Positions 14,881 through 25,838 of a DNA stretch of 34,989 nucleotides are shown piece by piece. The position numbers and the translations under genes are program-made. Under the pieces are notes generated by a model, which was not told the DNA's origin, ran no database searches, and was given only the letters and a program-made list of their open reading frames with translations. Source of the stretch: Acidimicrobiia bacterium (GTDB taxonomy: Bacteria > Actinomycetota > Acidimicrobiia > Acidimicrobiales > Bin134); the NCBI GenBank assembly GCA_022819825.1, contig JAJEGM010000056.1:1-34989 (forward strand), written 5' to 3'. Position 1 is the first letter of the stretch, and each line of letters starts with the position of its first letter.

Positions 14881-17800
14881 ATGGCACCAGGCGATAGCAC
14901 CTTGGAGGCCGCAGAGCCACCGCCCTGTCCCAAATGCGGGTTGGAAATGGTGATGAGGACGGCCGGAAAGGGCAACAACGTAGGCAGTCGTTTCTGGGGT
15001 TGTCCGACTTTCCCTGACTGTTGGGGGAGGGTTCAGATTGGCAGTGAGTGGAACGCCGAGACGCTAGGACAGCCATCGCCCAAAACTGATGAGCCTGGCA
15101 TGGGAAGAGACGTGGAGACTGAGGCTGATGATACGGACCGGCGGCGAAGAGTGGATTGGGCCGATGGGACGTATGCCCGAGATGGGTGGATGGTTCGCTT
15201 GGCATCGGCGGGTGGTTCGCTGAGATCACTTTGTGATGGGCGCGCTGAGCACCTAATGGGCTGCTGGATTGCCCGGGAGCGCGGGGAATACGAACAGTCT
15301 GTCAACAGATTGTCGGCGGAGGTTGCAGCAGCGGTTGGGTCGATGCTGAGGTTGTTGGCCAGGGGTGCTGCGCCTCCGATGCACCCTGATGCGGAAAGGC
15401 AGCTCCTCGAATCCTGTGTCGGATTTCCAGAGCCAGCTGATGAGGATTTCTTGGTGCCGTCCAAGGGGAAGTCTGCTTTATCTGGGGGTTGGTACGACTC
15501 AGAGTACGAAGAACGACTTGTTGAGCGGATTGAGGAGCACCGGCCGGGTGCTGCGATGTGGTTGGTTCCACAGCCCCCGCTCGACAAGCTGATCTTCGCG
15601 GCGGGCCTAGAAGCGGAGGTCGAGAGCGAGCGTCGATGCGACCTCTTGTTCTGCCCTCCAGGGTCGGCACCGGTTGTGTTCGAGGTAGACGGCGGTCAGC
15701 ACAAGGAAGCAAGACTGGTTGACAGAGACCGTGATCGCTCGCTGGAAAGGGCTGGATTTCGTACGGTACGGGTTCCAACTTCTGAACTTCGAGCAGGCCG
15801 CGGTCCGGGTCTTGATGAAGTACTCCAGGTGGTCGCCGAGGCCCGGTTCGGTCAGCGAGAAGGCGCCCAATCTGATGGTGAAGCCTGGCACCCGAAGGTA
15901 TGGGGTCCGATTCAAACGCATCGGTTGGCGCTCGCCGTCTGCGAGGCCATCGATGCCGGATTCCTATCGGGGGATCGCTGGGTGGTCAAGGTCTCCGACC
16001 CGACGGGCCTGTCGCCGAGGCTGATCGGTCCGTATCTGGAGTCGCTGGCGGCGATCGCCGAAATATGGGGGGCCGACAACCTCACCCCCCAGATAGCGGT
16101 GTTTTGCCGGGGCGGCGAGGAGTTCGTCTACCGGCGACAAGACTCCACCCCCTTCAGCTACCTGCTGACCGAAGCAGGAGGCAATGGTGCAGGGTGGAGA
16201 GAGTCTGCTTCGGTTCGGGTGTTGCTGGGCAGCCATTGGTCCCCGTTTGAGCGACTTCCCGACCCAGTAGACGGAGAACCACCAGCGGTAGTGGTCCGCT
16301 CGACGGGAGTGCCCGCTCTACCTGCCGACCCTGTTCGCCCTCGGGTGGACATCCGTCCTGGGCGCGGCGACCCTGACCGATTGCGCCAGGCTCTAGAAGC
16401 CGTGATGAACGCAGCATTTGCAAAGGACTCGTTCCGGTCTGGACAGTTCGAGGCGATTCAGACGGCGCTCTCCGGCAACGACTGTGCCGTGCTGCTTCCC
16501 ACCGGAGCGGGCAAGAGCATGATCTATCAGCTAACGGGTTTGATTCTCCCTGGTCGGTTGCTGGTGGTTGATCCGATCACGTCGCTTATCGACGACCAGA
16601 TCGGCGGTTTGGCTGCCCAGGGAATCGATCGCGCTGCGGGAATCACCGCCCAGAACAGCAGAAGCGGCTTAGGCCCAGCAGAAGACGCATATTTCTTGTT
16701 CGTGGCTCCGGAACGGCTACAGCGGCAGAAGTTCCGGGACATGCTTGTGGCATCAACTCGGTCCAATCCTGTGAGCCTTGTGGTTGTCGATGAGGCGCAT
16801 TGCGTATCGGAATGGGGGCATGACTTCCGCACCGCCTACCTGAACTTTGGCAAGACTGCCCGGATGGTGTGCGATCCGTCGGGTCTCAACAGGTTGCCGA
16901 TTCTCGCGTTGACTGGCACTGCGTCGCGGGCAGTGCTGTCCGACGTTCTCTTCCAATTGGGCATCTCCGGTGACACGCCGGAGAGCATCATCAGTCCGGC
17001 GTCGTTCGACCGGGCAGAGCTCTCCTATGAGGTGGAGATAATCAAACCGGCCATGTCTGAGGCGATCCTCAAAGAAGTGCTCCGGTCTTTGCCAGCATCC
17101 TTCGGCGAGCAATCGTCGGCCTTTCGAGAACGGGGCAGGCTGCCGGGGATTGTGTTCATCCCCACTGTGAACAGCAAGCACCGGAGCATGGACAAGACGC
17201 TTGCGGCCGTCAGATCGGTCATTCCCACCGCAGTCGGATTCTCCACCAAGGCTCCGAGTAGCCGCAACCGACGGGAATGGGACACGGAGAGGCTCCGCAA
17301 CGCTGAGAAGTTCAAGCAAGATGATGCCGCGGCCATTGTTGCCACGAAGGCGTTTGGCATGGGCATTGACAAGCCGAACGTCAGGTGGATCGTCCACTAT
17401 GGCCTGCCTCAGTCGATCGAGGCCTTCTATCAAGAGGTGGGTCGGGCTGGCCGCAACCGGCAGCCGGCAAAAAGTGTGCTGATACTCGCCGAGAACGGTG
17501 CAGCGCAGAGTAGGCAGCGATTGGAATCAGGGCGGAATCGGCTCTCATCCAGCCAGGGCGGACAGAGGCCCGAATCAGACGACATCTCTACAGTGCTGCG
17601 GTTTCACAACCAGGCATTTCCCAGCGTGGATAAGGATGCTGAGACGACCGTGAAGGTTTACGACAAACTCCGCTTGAGTCGAAGCATTCCCCTTGGCGAG
17701 CGGGAGGATGAGCGGAATGCTTCCAAGCGAGCGCTTCACCGGCTCGCGGTTCTCGGGGTTGTCGACGACTATTGCCTTGAAGGGTGGGGCAAGACCGAGA

Positions 17801-18660
17801 AGGCGGTCGTCGTTGTTTCAGATGTCGGTCCAGAGGAGATTGCCGATAGTTTGCTTCGTTTCGTGGCCCGCTCCCAGCCGGGGCAAGTTGAGGCATTCCG
17901 GGCTCGACTACCCCGTCTTCCCGATGCTTTCAGCGCCGTCCGGGAGTGCAGCAGGATGCTGGCCGAGTTCGTCTATGACACGATTGGCAAGGCTCGCCAG
18001 CAGAGTCTCAATGCGATGTGGGAACTCGCCACGGACGGGCAAAAGGATGGGGAGAAAGTCCGCCAGGGCATTCTCGACTATCTGTCCGAAGGCGTCCCCT
18101 CGACCACCGCTCAGCGTCTCGCTGAGCAGGCTGTGTTCACGTACTCCGATTGGACGGAGGAGTGGAAGGGGATAGCCAGTGTCGACGATGCCCGGCAGTG
18201 GCGGGCCGCAGCCGCCCGCTTGCTGGGGTCCTATCCCGATCACCCTGGGCTTCTTGCTTCTCGTGCCATTGCAGGAGCGCATCTCGGCGGATCGGCGGAT
18301 GAGCTCGAATGGGGCCTGCGTCAGTCAATGGAAAGCGCTCTTGAGCGATATCGGGCTGATCCGGCTGACGCAGACCAGATGGCGATGGAGGTGTTGGATT
18401 GGCTAGCAGCAATGCCTGAACCTATTGCTGGGCCGCTAGCAATGGCTGCTGCGGTCGTTGCCGCTGCCCGTGCCGCACTCCCACACTGTGATCTGGTGGA
18501 GGCATGGCTCGACTCGAACTGGAAGCGCAGTCCCGACCTTGCTGTCTTCAAACTTGTTGAAGGCGTATCACTAGCCAACGACTTAGCCCAATATGCCGCC
18601 GATAGCACTGGTGTGCTTCCAACTCCAGCGATGGCGACGGCCGAAAGGAAAAGCAAATGA
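14881..18660 (+). CDS. Zinc-ribbon / DUF559-Vsr-like nuclease / RecQ-type helicase fusion
   Basis: A 1259-residue protein of at least four parts. Residues about 15-50 form a topoisomerase-type C4 zinc ribbon (CPKCGLEM...FWGCPTFPDC). Residues about 205-320 look like a DUF559/Vsr-type PD-(D/E)XK nuclease: an early YEERLVERIEEH helix, Asp254 in RRCDLLFCP, Glu268 and Asp270 in FEVDGGQHKEARLVDRDRD, and GFRTVRV. Residues about 510-870 are a RecQ-like superfamily 2 helicase: FRSGQFEAIQ, Walker A PTGAGKS (near 543), VAPERLQ, Walker B DEAH (637-640) in VVDEAHCVSEWGHDFR, ALTGTAS, TKAFGMGIDKPNVRWIVHYG and YQEVGRAGRNR. The cysteines of the usual RecQ zinc module are missing, and a ~390-residue C-terminus is not recognised. 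This suggests DNA repair or defence against foreign DNA, but no known named system was matched. It is coupled to the next gene. Confidence 0.85.
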   Translation: MAPGDSTLEAAEPPPCPKCGLEMVMRTAGKGNNVGSRFWGCPTFPDCWGRVQIGSEWNAETLGQPSPKTDEPGMGRDVETEADDTDRRRRVDWADGTYARDGWMVRLASAGGSLRSLCDGRAEHLMGCWIARERGEYEQSVNRLSAEVAAAVGSMLRLLARGAAPPMHPDAERQLLESCVGFPEPADEDFLVPSKGKSALSGGWYDSEYEERLVERIEEHRPGAAMWLVPQPPLDKLIFAAGLEAEVESERRCDLLFCPPGSAPVVFEVDGGQHKEARLVDRDRDRSLERAGFRTVRVPTSELRAGRGPGLDEVLQVVAEARFGQREGAQSDGEAWHPKVWGPIQTHRLALAVCEAIDAGFLSGDRWVVKVSDPTGLSPRLIGPYLESLAAIAEIWGADNLTPQIAVFCRGGEEFVYRRQDSTPFSYLLTEAGGNGAGWRESASVRVLLGSHWSPFERLPDPVDGEPPAVVVRSTGVPALPADPVRPRVDIRPGRGDPDRLRQALEAVMNAAFAKDSFRSGQFEAIQTALSGNDCAVLLPTGAGKSMIYQLTGLILPGRLLVVDPITSLIDDQIGGLAAQGIDRAAGITAQNSRSGLGPAEDAYFLFVAPERLQRQKFRDMLVASTRSNPVSLVVVDEAHCVSEWGHDFRTAYLNFGKTARMVCDPSGLNRLPILALTGTASRAVLSDVLFQLGISGDTPESIISPASFDRAELSYEVEIIKPAMSEAILKEVLRSLPASFGEQSSAFRERGRLPGIVFIPTVNSKHRSMDKTLAAVRSVIPTAVGFSTKAPSSRNRREWDTERLRNAEKFKQDDAAAIVATKAFGMGIDKPNVRWIVHYGLPQSIEAFYQEVGRAGRNRQPAKSVLILAENGAAQSRQRLESGRNRLSSSQGGQRPESDDISTVLRFHNQAFPSVDKDAETTVKVYDKLRLSRSIPLGEREDERNASKRALHRLAVLGVVDDYCLEGWGKTEKAVVVVSDVGPEEIADSLLRFVARSQPGQVEAFRARLPRLPDAFSAVRECSRMLAEFVYDTIGKARQQSLNAMWELATDGQKDGEKVRQGILDYLSEGVPSTTAQRLAEQAVFTYSDWTEEWKGIASVDDARQWRAAAARLLGSYPDHPGLLASRAIAGAHLGGSADELEWGLRQSMESALERYRADPADADQMAMEVLDWLAAMPEPIAGPLAMAAAVVAAARAALPHCDLVEAWLDSNWKRSPDLAVFKLVEGVSLANDLAQYAADSTGVLPTPAMATAERKSK

Positions 18661-19106
18661 CCGACACAGCCAGCCCATCGAATTCCTTTGATGCTTCCGT
18701 TCAACGGTTTGCCGACGCTACGGGTGTCCTTGAAGAGCTACGCGACAAGGTGGCTGCTCTTTCCGACTTCCAAGAGCAACAGAGCCATGCCACAAGTGCA
18801 TTGAACGGGTCTCGTGCTGCGCTGCACACCGCGGTTGAAGCCCTGAGTCCGATTGGTGAGCTCGGCACAGAGCTTCTCTCCTCGCTCAAAGCGGTGGTCG
18901 CTGCCGCCGAAACTGCCTTCGACCAAGGCACGGTCAAGGGCATCAGAGACGACGTTGCCGCGCTCAGCGAAGAAGTGGAATCGCTGCGAGACAGCATCTG
19001 TGCTGAGCGGGATGAAGCCCGTCGAGAACTCGCTGAGATGCGAGCCAAGGTGCAGGCGTTGCCTGAGCGAATTCGAAGCAAGCACGGTCTGAATAAAGAA
19101 ACTTGA
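18657..19106 (+). CDS. Small coiled-coil protein coupled to the helicase-nuclease
   Basis: A 149-residue protein whose ATG overlaps the helicase stop as ATGA, indicating translational coupling and probably fixed stoichiometry. The sequence is strongly helical: VLEELRDKVAALSDFQEQQ early on, and from about residue 95 a long heptad-like run (IRDDVAALSEEVESLRDSI, AERDEARRELAEMRAKVQAL). It has no signal peptide, membrane segment, cysteine cluster or enzymatic motif. It may be a dimerising or tethering partner of the helicase. It is rich in Glu, Ala and Leu. No family was recognised; the function is unknown and the pairing is the only real clue. Confidence 0.75.
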   Translation: MTDTASPSNSFDASVQRFADATGVLEELRDKVAALSDFQEQQSHATSALNGSRAALHTAVEALSPIGELGTELLSSLKAVVAAAETAFDQGTVKGIRDDVAALSEEVESLRDSICAERDEARRELAEMRAKVQALPERIRSKHGLNKET

Positions 19107-19111
19107 TTCTC

Positions 19112-19165
19112 AAAGGAGAACCCGTGAACCGCCCGGGCGTTAGCCCGCGAACACGGCTTCGGTAG
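19112..19165 (+). other. Strong ribosome binding site leading into a 13-codon frame (possible truncated third gene)
   Basis: Six bases after the coiled-coil stop lies AAAGGAG (19112-19118), then 5 nt, then GTG 19124. The frame reads MNRPGVSPRTRLR and ends at TAG 19163-19165, inside the 3' end of osmC on the other strand. Such a good site normally serves a real gene. The most likely reading is a third operon gene deleted at this boundary, although a short translated leader or chance remain possible. Confidence 0.4.
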
Positions 19166-19583
19166 TGAAGGACATGCCCCCCTCGAGGGTGCGGCGCACG
19201 GGGCAGCGGCGGGCTATGTCCTCCAAACGGGCCCGCTGGTCGTCGTCGAAGTCGCCCTCGATGAAGATCTGGCTGCGCACTCTGTCGATGTAGCCCGAGG
19301 CGTCAGCCTCGCAATCGTCGCAATCGCGGGCGTGAACCCGGTCGTGCTCGAAGCGGGCCGAAATCGAGTGGAGTTTCCACCCCTTGCGCTGGCAATACAT
19401 CGACAAGGTGATGCAAGTGCAGGCCGCCACTGACGACAGGAGTATTTCATAGGGATTGGGGCCGGTGTCGCCCCCTCCCAGGTCTTCGGGCTCATCGGCC
19501 GCCCACAGGTGCGAGCCTGAGCGAAGTTCCACAGCGAAGTCCTGGCCGCTCTCGACCTCGAGATCGGCGGTAACGGTGGTCAT
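19140..19583 (-). CDS. OsmC-family peroxiredoxin-like protein
   Basis: A 147-residue OsmC/Ohr-fold protein. The two redox cysteine positions of the family are present: Cys55 in LLSSVAACTCITLSMYC and Cys127 in IARRCPVRRTLEGG. Such proteins reduce organic hydroperoxides with thiols. The second motif is usually CPVHRTLE; here the histidine is arginine. Extra cysteines (57, 64, and the pair in DCDDC) could alter the redox chemistry or bind metal. The start is ATG 19583, 15 nt after the sdhB stop on the same strand, so it probably rides on the sdh transcript, possibly as protection next to an oxidant-producing respiratory enzyme (inference). Confidence 0.85.
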   Translation of the reverse strand: MTTVTADLEVESGQDFAVELRSGSHLWAADEPEDLGGGDTGPNPYEILLSSVAACTCITLSMYCQRKGWKLHSISARFEHDRVHARDCDDCEADASGYIDRVRSQIFIEGDFDDDQRARLEDIARRCPVRRTLEGGMSFTTEAVFAG

Positions 19584-19598
19584 GCTTTGACGCTATCG

Positions 19599-20362
19599 CT
19601 AGCCGACCAGTTTGCGGTTCTTCACCTTGGCCTTGATGTAGTCGCGGTTGGTCCAGGCGATGAAGTCGATGGGGATCTCCTTGGGGCAGGCCTCTTCGCA
19701 CTCGCCGTGGTTGGTACACGAGCCGAAGAACGCCTCCATGGTCTCCACCATGGCCTCGGTTCGGGCCCACCGCTGGGCCTGGCCCTGGGGGAGCAGGTTC
19801 AGGTGCTGCACCTTGGCTGCGGTGAACAGCTGTGCCGCGCTGTTGGGGCAGGCGGCCACGCAGGCCCCGCAGCCGATGCAGGCGGCCGCGTCGAAGGCGG
19901 TATCGGCCGTCTCCTTGGGCACGGGGGTGAGGTTGGCGTCGGGGGCAGCGCCGGTGTTCACCGAGATGTAGCCGCCGGCGCCGATGATGGCGTCCATGGC
20001 CCGGCGGTCCACCGCCAAGTCCCGCAGCACAGGGAATGACGTGGCTCGCCACGGCTCGATCACGATGTGGTCGCCGTCGCTGAAGCTGCGCATGTGGAGC
20101 TGGCAGGTGGCCGTGCCTTTCTGGGGGCCGTGGGCTTGGCCGTTGATCATCAGCCCGCAGGTGCCGCAGATGCCCTCCCGGCAGTCAGACTCGAACACGA
20201 TGGGCTCTTCGCCCGCCTCGATGAGCCGCTCGTTGACAATGTCGAGCATCTCCAAGAACGATGCATCGGTGCTGATGCCGCCGGCCTCATAGGTCACGAA
20301 ACGGCCCTCGGCGTTGGGACCGGCCTGGCGCCACACCTTGAGCGTGAGGTTGATCTCGGCGC

Positions 20363-20366
<4 letters not shown>
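19599..20366 (-). CDS. sdhB: Succinate dehydrogenase iron-sulfur subunit
   Basis: SdhB carries electrons from FAD in SdhA to the quinone site through three iron-sulfur clusters. GTG 20366 overlaps the sdhA stop (GTGA); the frame is open upstream, but [16 protein letters not shown] is the natural N-terminus. The product has 255 residues. Cluster ligands: [15 protein letters not shown] and a later cysteine in TATCQLHM for 2Fe-2[16 protein letters not shown] and [17 protein letters not shown] for 4Fe-4S and 3Fe-4S. The style matches the SdhB partner of the single-subunit cytochrome b enzymes found in actinobacteria. Confidence 0.95.
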
Positions 20367-22284
<1,918 letters not shown>

Positions 22285-22285
<1 letters not shown>

Positions 22286-23085
22286 CAGTGGTCCTCCCCC
22301 TCAGCGGTGCCGTGCTGGAGTTCCTCCACGATGGAGCGGCCGTTGTCGTCGATCACTCCGGCCTGCACGAAGATTGGGAAGCTCAGATTGCCTACCAGGA
22401 TGATCCCGGCCAGCCCGGCGGCCAGGTAGCGGCGCAGGTGGTTGTATCGGGGGCTGTTCACCCCCAGGCTCTGGAACATGCTCCAGGTGCCGTGGAAGAT
22501 GTGGACGGCTAGAGCGGTGTTGGCCACGATGTAGAGGATCGCCACCGGGATGCTGCTCAGGCTCTCCGACACGTTGTGGTAGGGGTCGCCTCGAACGAAG
22601 TCGGGGTTGAACCACCCCCAGGTGAGATCGGCCAGGTGGTAGAAGAGGTACAGGCCGATGATGGGGCCGGTCCACCGCATGGTGCGGGAGGCGAAGTTGG
22701 CCGCGATGTAGTTCCGGCCGCCGGGATAGCGCTGATCAGCAGCGATGCTCATTCGGCTCAGGGAGTAGGCCGAGTGGATGTGCAGGGCGAAGGCGATGAT
22801 CAGCCCGATGCGCATGATCCACAGCAGCCAGGTGCGGGGGAGGAGCTTGGTGCCCAGATCCCGCAGGGTTTCGGCGTACTCGTGGATCTCCAGCGGCCCC
22901 TCATAAAGATGGAGATTGCCGATCATGTGGACCACGATGAAGCCCAGCAAGGCCGCCCCGGTGAGGCCCATCACCCACTTCTTGCCCACCGCGGTCTGGT
23001 AGATGCTAAGCGGCCAAGGGAGCTTGATCTTGGGCTCCGACCGCACCGGCGGCGGCGCGCTCACTCTCGTTATGGCTTGGGCCAT
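22285..23085 (-). CDS. sdhC: Succinate dehydrogenase cytochrome b subunit (single-subunit, diheme type)
   Basis: The membrane anchor of the sdhCAB complex, 266 residues. ATG 23085 was chosen because GGAGG lies 6 nt upstream, and it gives a normal N-terminus. Five membrane segments are visible. Histidines suitable as heme ligands occur in [16 protein letters not shown] (His53, His59), [11 protein letters not shown] (His102, His104), [11 protein letters not shown] and [18 protein letters not shown]. One long cytochrome b instead of separate SdhC and SdhD marks the B-type enzyme of B. subtilis and Wolinella, which uses menaquinone and usually two hemes; quinone type here is an inference. It is first in the operon and divergent from the AAA ATPase gene. 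Confidence 0.93.
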
Positions 23086-23204
23086 CGTCTGCCTCCGCTT
23101 CGGGCCACCAGCAGCCCGAACGCTCTCCTGCCGACGGTACCGGCGCCTCACTCCCTGCGGCTAGCCGTACCGAGCCCTCTACTGGCTAGCCGACGACAAG
23201 GGAG

Positions 23205-23210
23205 TAGGGT
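23205..23210 (+). promoter_or_regulatory. -10 box TAGGGT of the AAA ATPase gene
   Basis: TAGGGT ends 9 nt before ATG 23220, giving a start at or just before the codon. AAGGGAG (23198-23204) is too far (15 nt) to act as a ribosome binding site. Confidence 0.4.
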
Positions 23211-23219
23211 TCAACTCCT

Positions 23220-24629
23220 ATGTCGCAACCCACCACTCTCGGAGAGCTCAAGGAATCCGGCTGGCAGTCGGTGTCGGTCAAGCACGAGATCCGTCGCAAT
23301 GCGATCCGCAAGATTCGGGCTGGCGAGGATCTGTTCCCCGGCATCTGGGGCTACGAAGACACCGTCATCCCCCAGCTGGAGACCGCGCTGCTGGCCGGTC
23401 ACGACGTGATCTTCCTGGGCGAGCGGGGTCAGGCCAAGACCCGGATGATCCGCCTGGTCCTCGACCTGCTCGACGAGTGGCTCCCCATCGTGGCCGGCTC
23501 CGAGATCAACGACGACCCCTACAACCCGGTGTCCAAGCACGCCAAAGACCTGATCGCCGCCGAGGGCGACAACACCCCGTTGGCCTGGGTCCATCGCAGC
23601 GAACGCTACGGGGAGAAGCTGGCCACCCCCGATACCTCCATTGCCGACCTGATCGGTGAAGTTGATCCCATCAAGGTGGCCGAGGGCCGCTATCTGTCCG
23701 ACGAGCTCACCATCCACTACGGCCTGGTGCCCCGCACCAACCGGGGGGTGTTCGCCATCAACGAGCTCCCCGATCTGGCCGAGCGCATCCAGGTGGGGCT
23801 GCTCAACGTGCTGGAGGAGCGCGATGTGCAGATCCGGGGCCACAAGATCCGCCTCCCCCTCGACATCTTGCTGTTCGCTTCCGCCAATCCCGAGGACTAC
23901 ACCAACCGGGGCCGTATCATCACCCCGCTCAAAGACCGCTTTGGGGCCCAGGTCCGCACCCACTACCCGACCGATGTAGATATCGAACTGGACATCACCG
24001 AGCAGGAGGCGACAGTCCCCGAGGCCGACCTGCCGGTGATCATGCCCGACTTCATGTGCGAGGTGCTGGTGTATCTCAGTCATCTGGCCCGACAGAGCCC
24101 GCACATCAACCAGCGTTCGGGAGTGTCGGTGCGGTTGACGGTGTCCAACTACGAGACGCTGGCTGCTGCGGCCATCCGGCGGGCCTTGCGCAGTGGCGAG
24201 GCGGCGGCGGTGCCCCGAGTGACCGACTTGGATGCGCTCGCCCCCTCCACCATGGGCAAGATTGAGATCGAGACCATCGAGGACGGCCGAGATAGCGAGA
24301 TTGTGGGCACCCTCCGCAGAGAGGCCGTTCGCCAAGCCTTCAAGGACGCGGTCGAACTCGAAGTGCAGCAGGAAGTGATCGAGGCATTTGAAGAGGGTCG
24401 GGTGGTCAACGCGGGGGATGACATCTCCTCGGCCGACTATGCCGCCCTGGTTGACGAGGCGCCGGCGTTTGCCGGCGCACTGGCGGCGTTGGGCTACGAG
24501 CCCGGCGATCTCGAGAACCCCGCTCTGGTGGCCAGCGGCATTGAGTTTGTGCTGGAGGGCCTCCACCTCTCCAAGCGCCTCAACAAGGAGTCCATATCCG
24601 GCGCCGCCGTCTATCGAGGAAGAACCTGA
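23220..24629 (+). CDS. MoxR/ChlI-type AAA+ ATPase
   Basis: A 469-residue AAA+ protein resembling the magnesium-chelatase I / sigma-54-interaction branch. Walker A is GERGQAKT (residues 67-74), a form seen in this subfamily; the acidic Walker B region is GVFAINELPDL with Glu182. Sensor and helix features are LNVLEERDVQIRG, LFASANPEDYTNRGRIITPLKDRFG, a typical MoxR/ChlI stretch, and RQSPHINQRSGVSVRLTVSN further on. Such ATPases normally work with a VWA-domain protein as a metal-chelatase-like or chaperone pair. The VWA protein at 25855 is the likely partner. The usual adjacent gene order is broken by an opposite-strand gene, with which the 3' ends overlap by 19 bases. Confidence 0.88.
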   Translation: MSQPTTLGELKESGWQSVSVKHEIRRNAIRKIRAGEDLFPGIWGYEDTVIPQLETALLAGHDVIFLGERGQAKTRMIRLVLDLLDEWLPIVAGSEINDDPYNPVSKHAKDLIAAEGDNTPLAWVHRSERYGEKLATPDTSIADLIGEVDPIKVAEGRYLSDELTIHYGLVPRTNRGVFAINELPDLAERIQVGLLNVLEERDVQIRGHKIRLPLDILLFASANPEDYTNRGRIITPLKDRFGAQVRTHYPTDVDIELDITEQEATVPEADLPVIMPDFMCEVLVYLSHLARQSPHINQRSGVSVRLTVSNYETLAAAAIRRALRSGEAAAVPRVTDLDALAPSTMGKIEIETIEDGRDSEIVGTLRREAVRQAFKDAVELEVQQEVIEAFEEGRVVNAGDDISSADYAALVDEAPAFAGALAALGYEPGDLENPALVASGIEFVLEGLHLSKRLNKESISGAAVYRGRT

Positions 24630-25831
24630 CCCTTTATCCGATCGCGCAGGGTGAAGGCGGCGTCTTTGGGATTGCGGTCTTGGTCGAAGAGGCCGCGGGC
24701 TGATGATCGCCCCAGGTGCCAGTGGTAGCCGTCCATCGCAGTGTCCACGAATAACCCCACCACGTTGATGCCGTCGGACTTCGCGGCTTCCACCTGATCC
24801 AGCGTCCGCCCCAAGAGTTGATCCCGCCAGGTCTCATCGGGGGTGGACACGCCGGTGCCAGCCACCGCCAGCGGCACATCCCCCAGCATGTCGGCCAGGC
24901 GGGCCAGCGCCCGGCCCAACTCCTCGGGCTCGGGGGCCAAGCCGGAGTCGTCGCACCGGGCGGTAGGGGGGTAGGGCCCGAGGTGGCCGTGTTGGTCTAC
25001 TGAGACCGGAGCGTCGAAGCACACTCCGACCACATCGATCGCCTCCCGAAACTCCTCGCGGGCGACAATCGGACGATCGGGCACGGTGATCTCCCCGTCG
25101 GTCAGCGCCGAGATCCAGCTCCGCCACAGCAGCCGGTCCCACCAGCCCTGCCAGGCGAGGGTGTCGGCCCGCTGGTCGGCGGCGAAAACGGTGTGGAGGC
25201 CGAATGCCCCCATCACCGGCTGGCTCCCGCTGCGGAGCAGGCGGCAGGCCTCGAACATGGCCTCCAGCCCGTGCTGGGCCGCCTCCACCGCGGCGTCGGT
25301 GCTGCGCCGTCCCGGAGGGCGCTGGGCCAACAGACGGCTTCGCACCGCCCAGCCCACCGGATCCTCCACCGGCACCCACCCGGCCACCCGGTCGGAGAAC
25401 CACTCCCCGCACCGGTCAACCCAGCGGGCCCACCACAGCGTGCGCCCCTGCCGGGTGCTCCAGCCGCCCTCGTCGTCGGCGAACCAACCCGGCAGAGTGG
25501 TGTTCTGGAGCACCAGCCAGGTTTGCAGCCCGGCATCGCGGGCCGCGGCCAGCACGTCGAGATACCGGTCAATGGCGTCGTGGTCCAACCTGCCGGGCTC
25601 AGGCTCGATTCGAGCCCACTCCACCGGAAGCCGGCAATGGGTGAATCCCCACTCGGCCAGCATTTGAAGGTCGGCCCGGAAGTCGATGCCGAAGCCGCAT
25701 CCCTCGCCCGACCGGGGTGCCCGACCCTCCCGCTCCCACACCGACCAGTCGGCCGCGGGGGCAACCCCCTCCAGCGCCACCGAGTCGGCAGTCCACCCCC
25801 AGGCGAGATCAGGACCGGTATGGCCATCCAT
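24611..25831 (-). CDS. GH1-like TIM-barrel protein with both catalytic glutamates altered
   Basis: A 406-residue protein with the fold pattern of glycoside hydrolase family 1 (beta-glucosidase): FRADLQMLAEWGFTHCRLPV, EWARIEPEPGRLDHDAI, YLDVLAAARDAGLQTWLVL, and a C-terminus DGINVVGLFVDTAMDGYHWH that matches the GH1 core. In active enzymes the acid/base sits in a TxNEP motif; here the site reads WVPVEDP. The nucleophile sits in ITENG; here it reads VAGTGVS. The nucleophile is thus lost and the acid/base is Asp or shifted, so it is probably not a normal glycosidase; a carbohydrate-binding or structural role is possible. The length is slightly below the usual 440-470. The start ATG 25831 follows a TACTCT -10 box by 7 nt. 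Confidence 0.72.
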   Translation of the reverse strand: MDGHTGPDLAWGWTADSVALEGVAPAADWSVWEREGRAPRSGEGCGFGIDFRADLQMLAEWGFTHCRLPVEWARIEPEPGRLDHDAIDRYLDVLAAARDAGLQTWLVLQNTTLPGWFADDEGGWSTRQGRTLWWARWVDRCGEWFSDRVAGWVPVEDPVGWAVRSRLLAQRPPGRRSTDAAVEAAQHGLEAMFEACRLLRSGSQPVMGAFGLHTVFAADQRADTLAWQGWWDRLLWRSWISALTDGEITVPDRPIVAREEFREAIDVVGVCFDAPVSVDQHGHLGPYPPTARCDDSGLAPEPEELGRALARLADMLGDVPLAVAGTGVSTPDETWRDQLLGRTLDQVEAAKSDGINVVGLFVDTAMDGYHWHLGRSSARGLFDQDRNPKDAAFTLRDRIKGQVLPR

Positions 25832-25838
25832 CTCGTTC

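Noticed and set aside
14881..18660. Assignment of the RecQ fusion to a named defence system (for example a Dpd-, Hachiman- or Druantia-type helicase)
   Set aside because: The partner genes of those systems are absent, and the zinc-ribbon plus DUF559-like nuclease order was not one I could match.
23211..24566. Minus-strand frame of 451 codons across the AAA ATPase
   Set aside because: Antisense shadow of a gene with clear Walker motifs.
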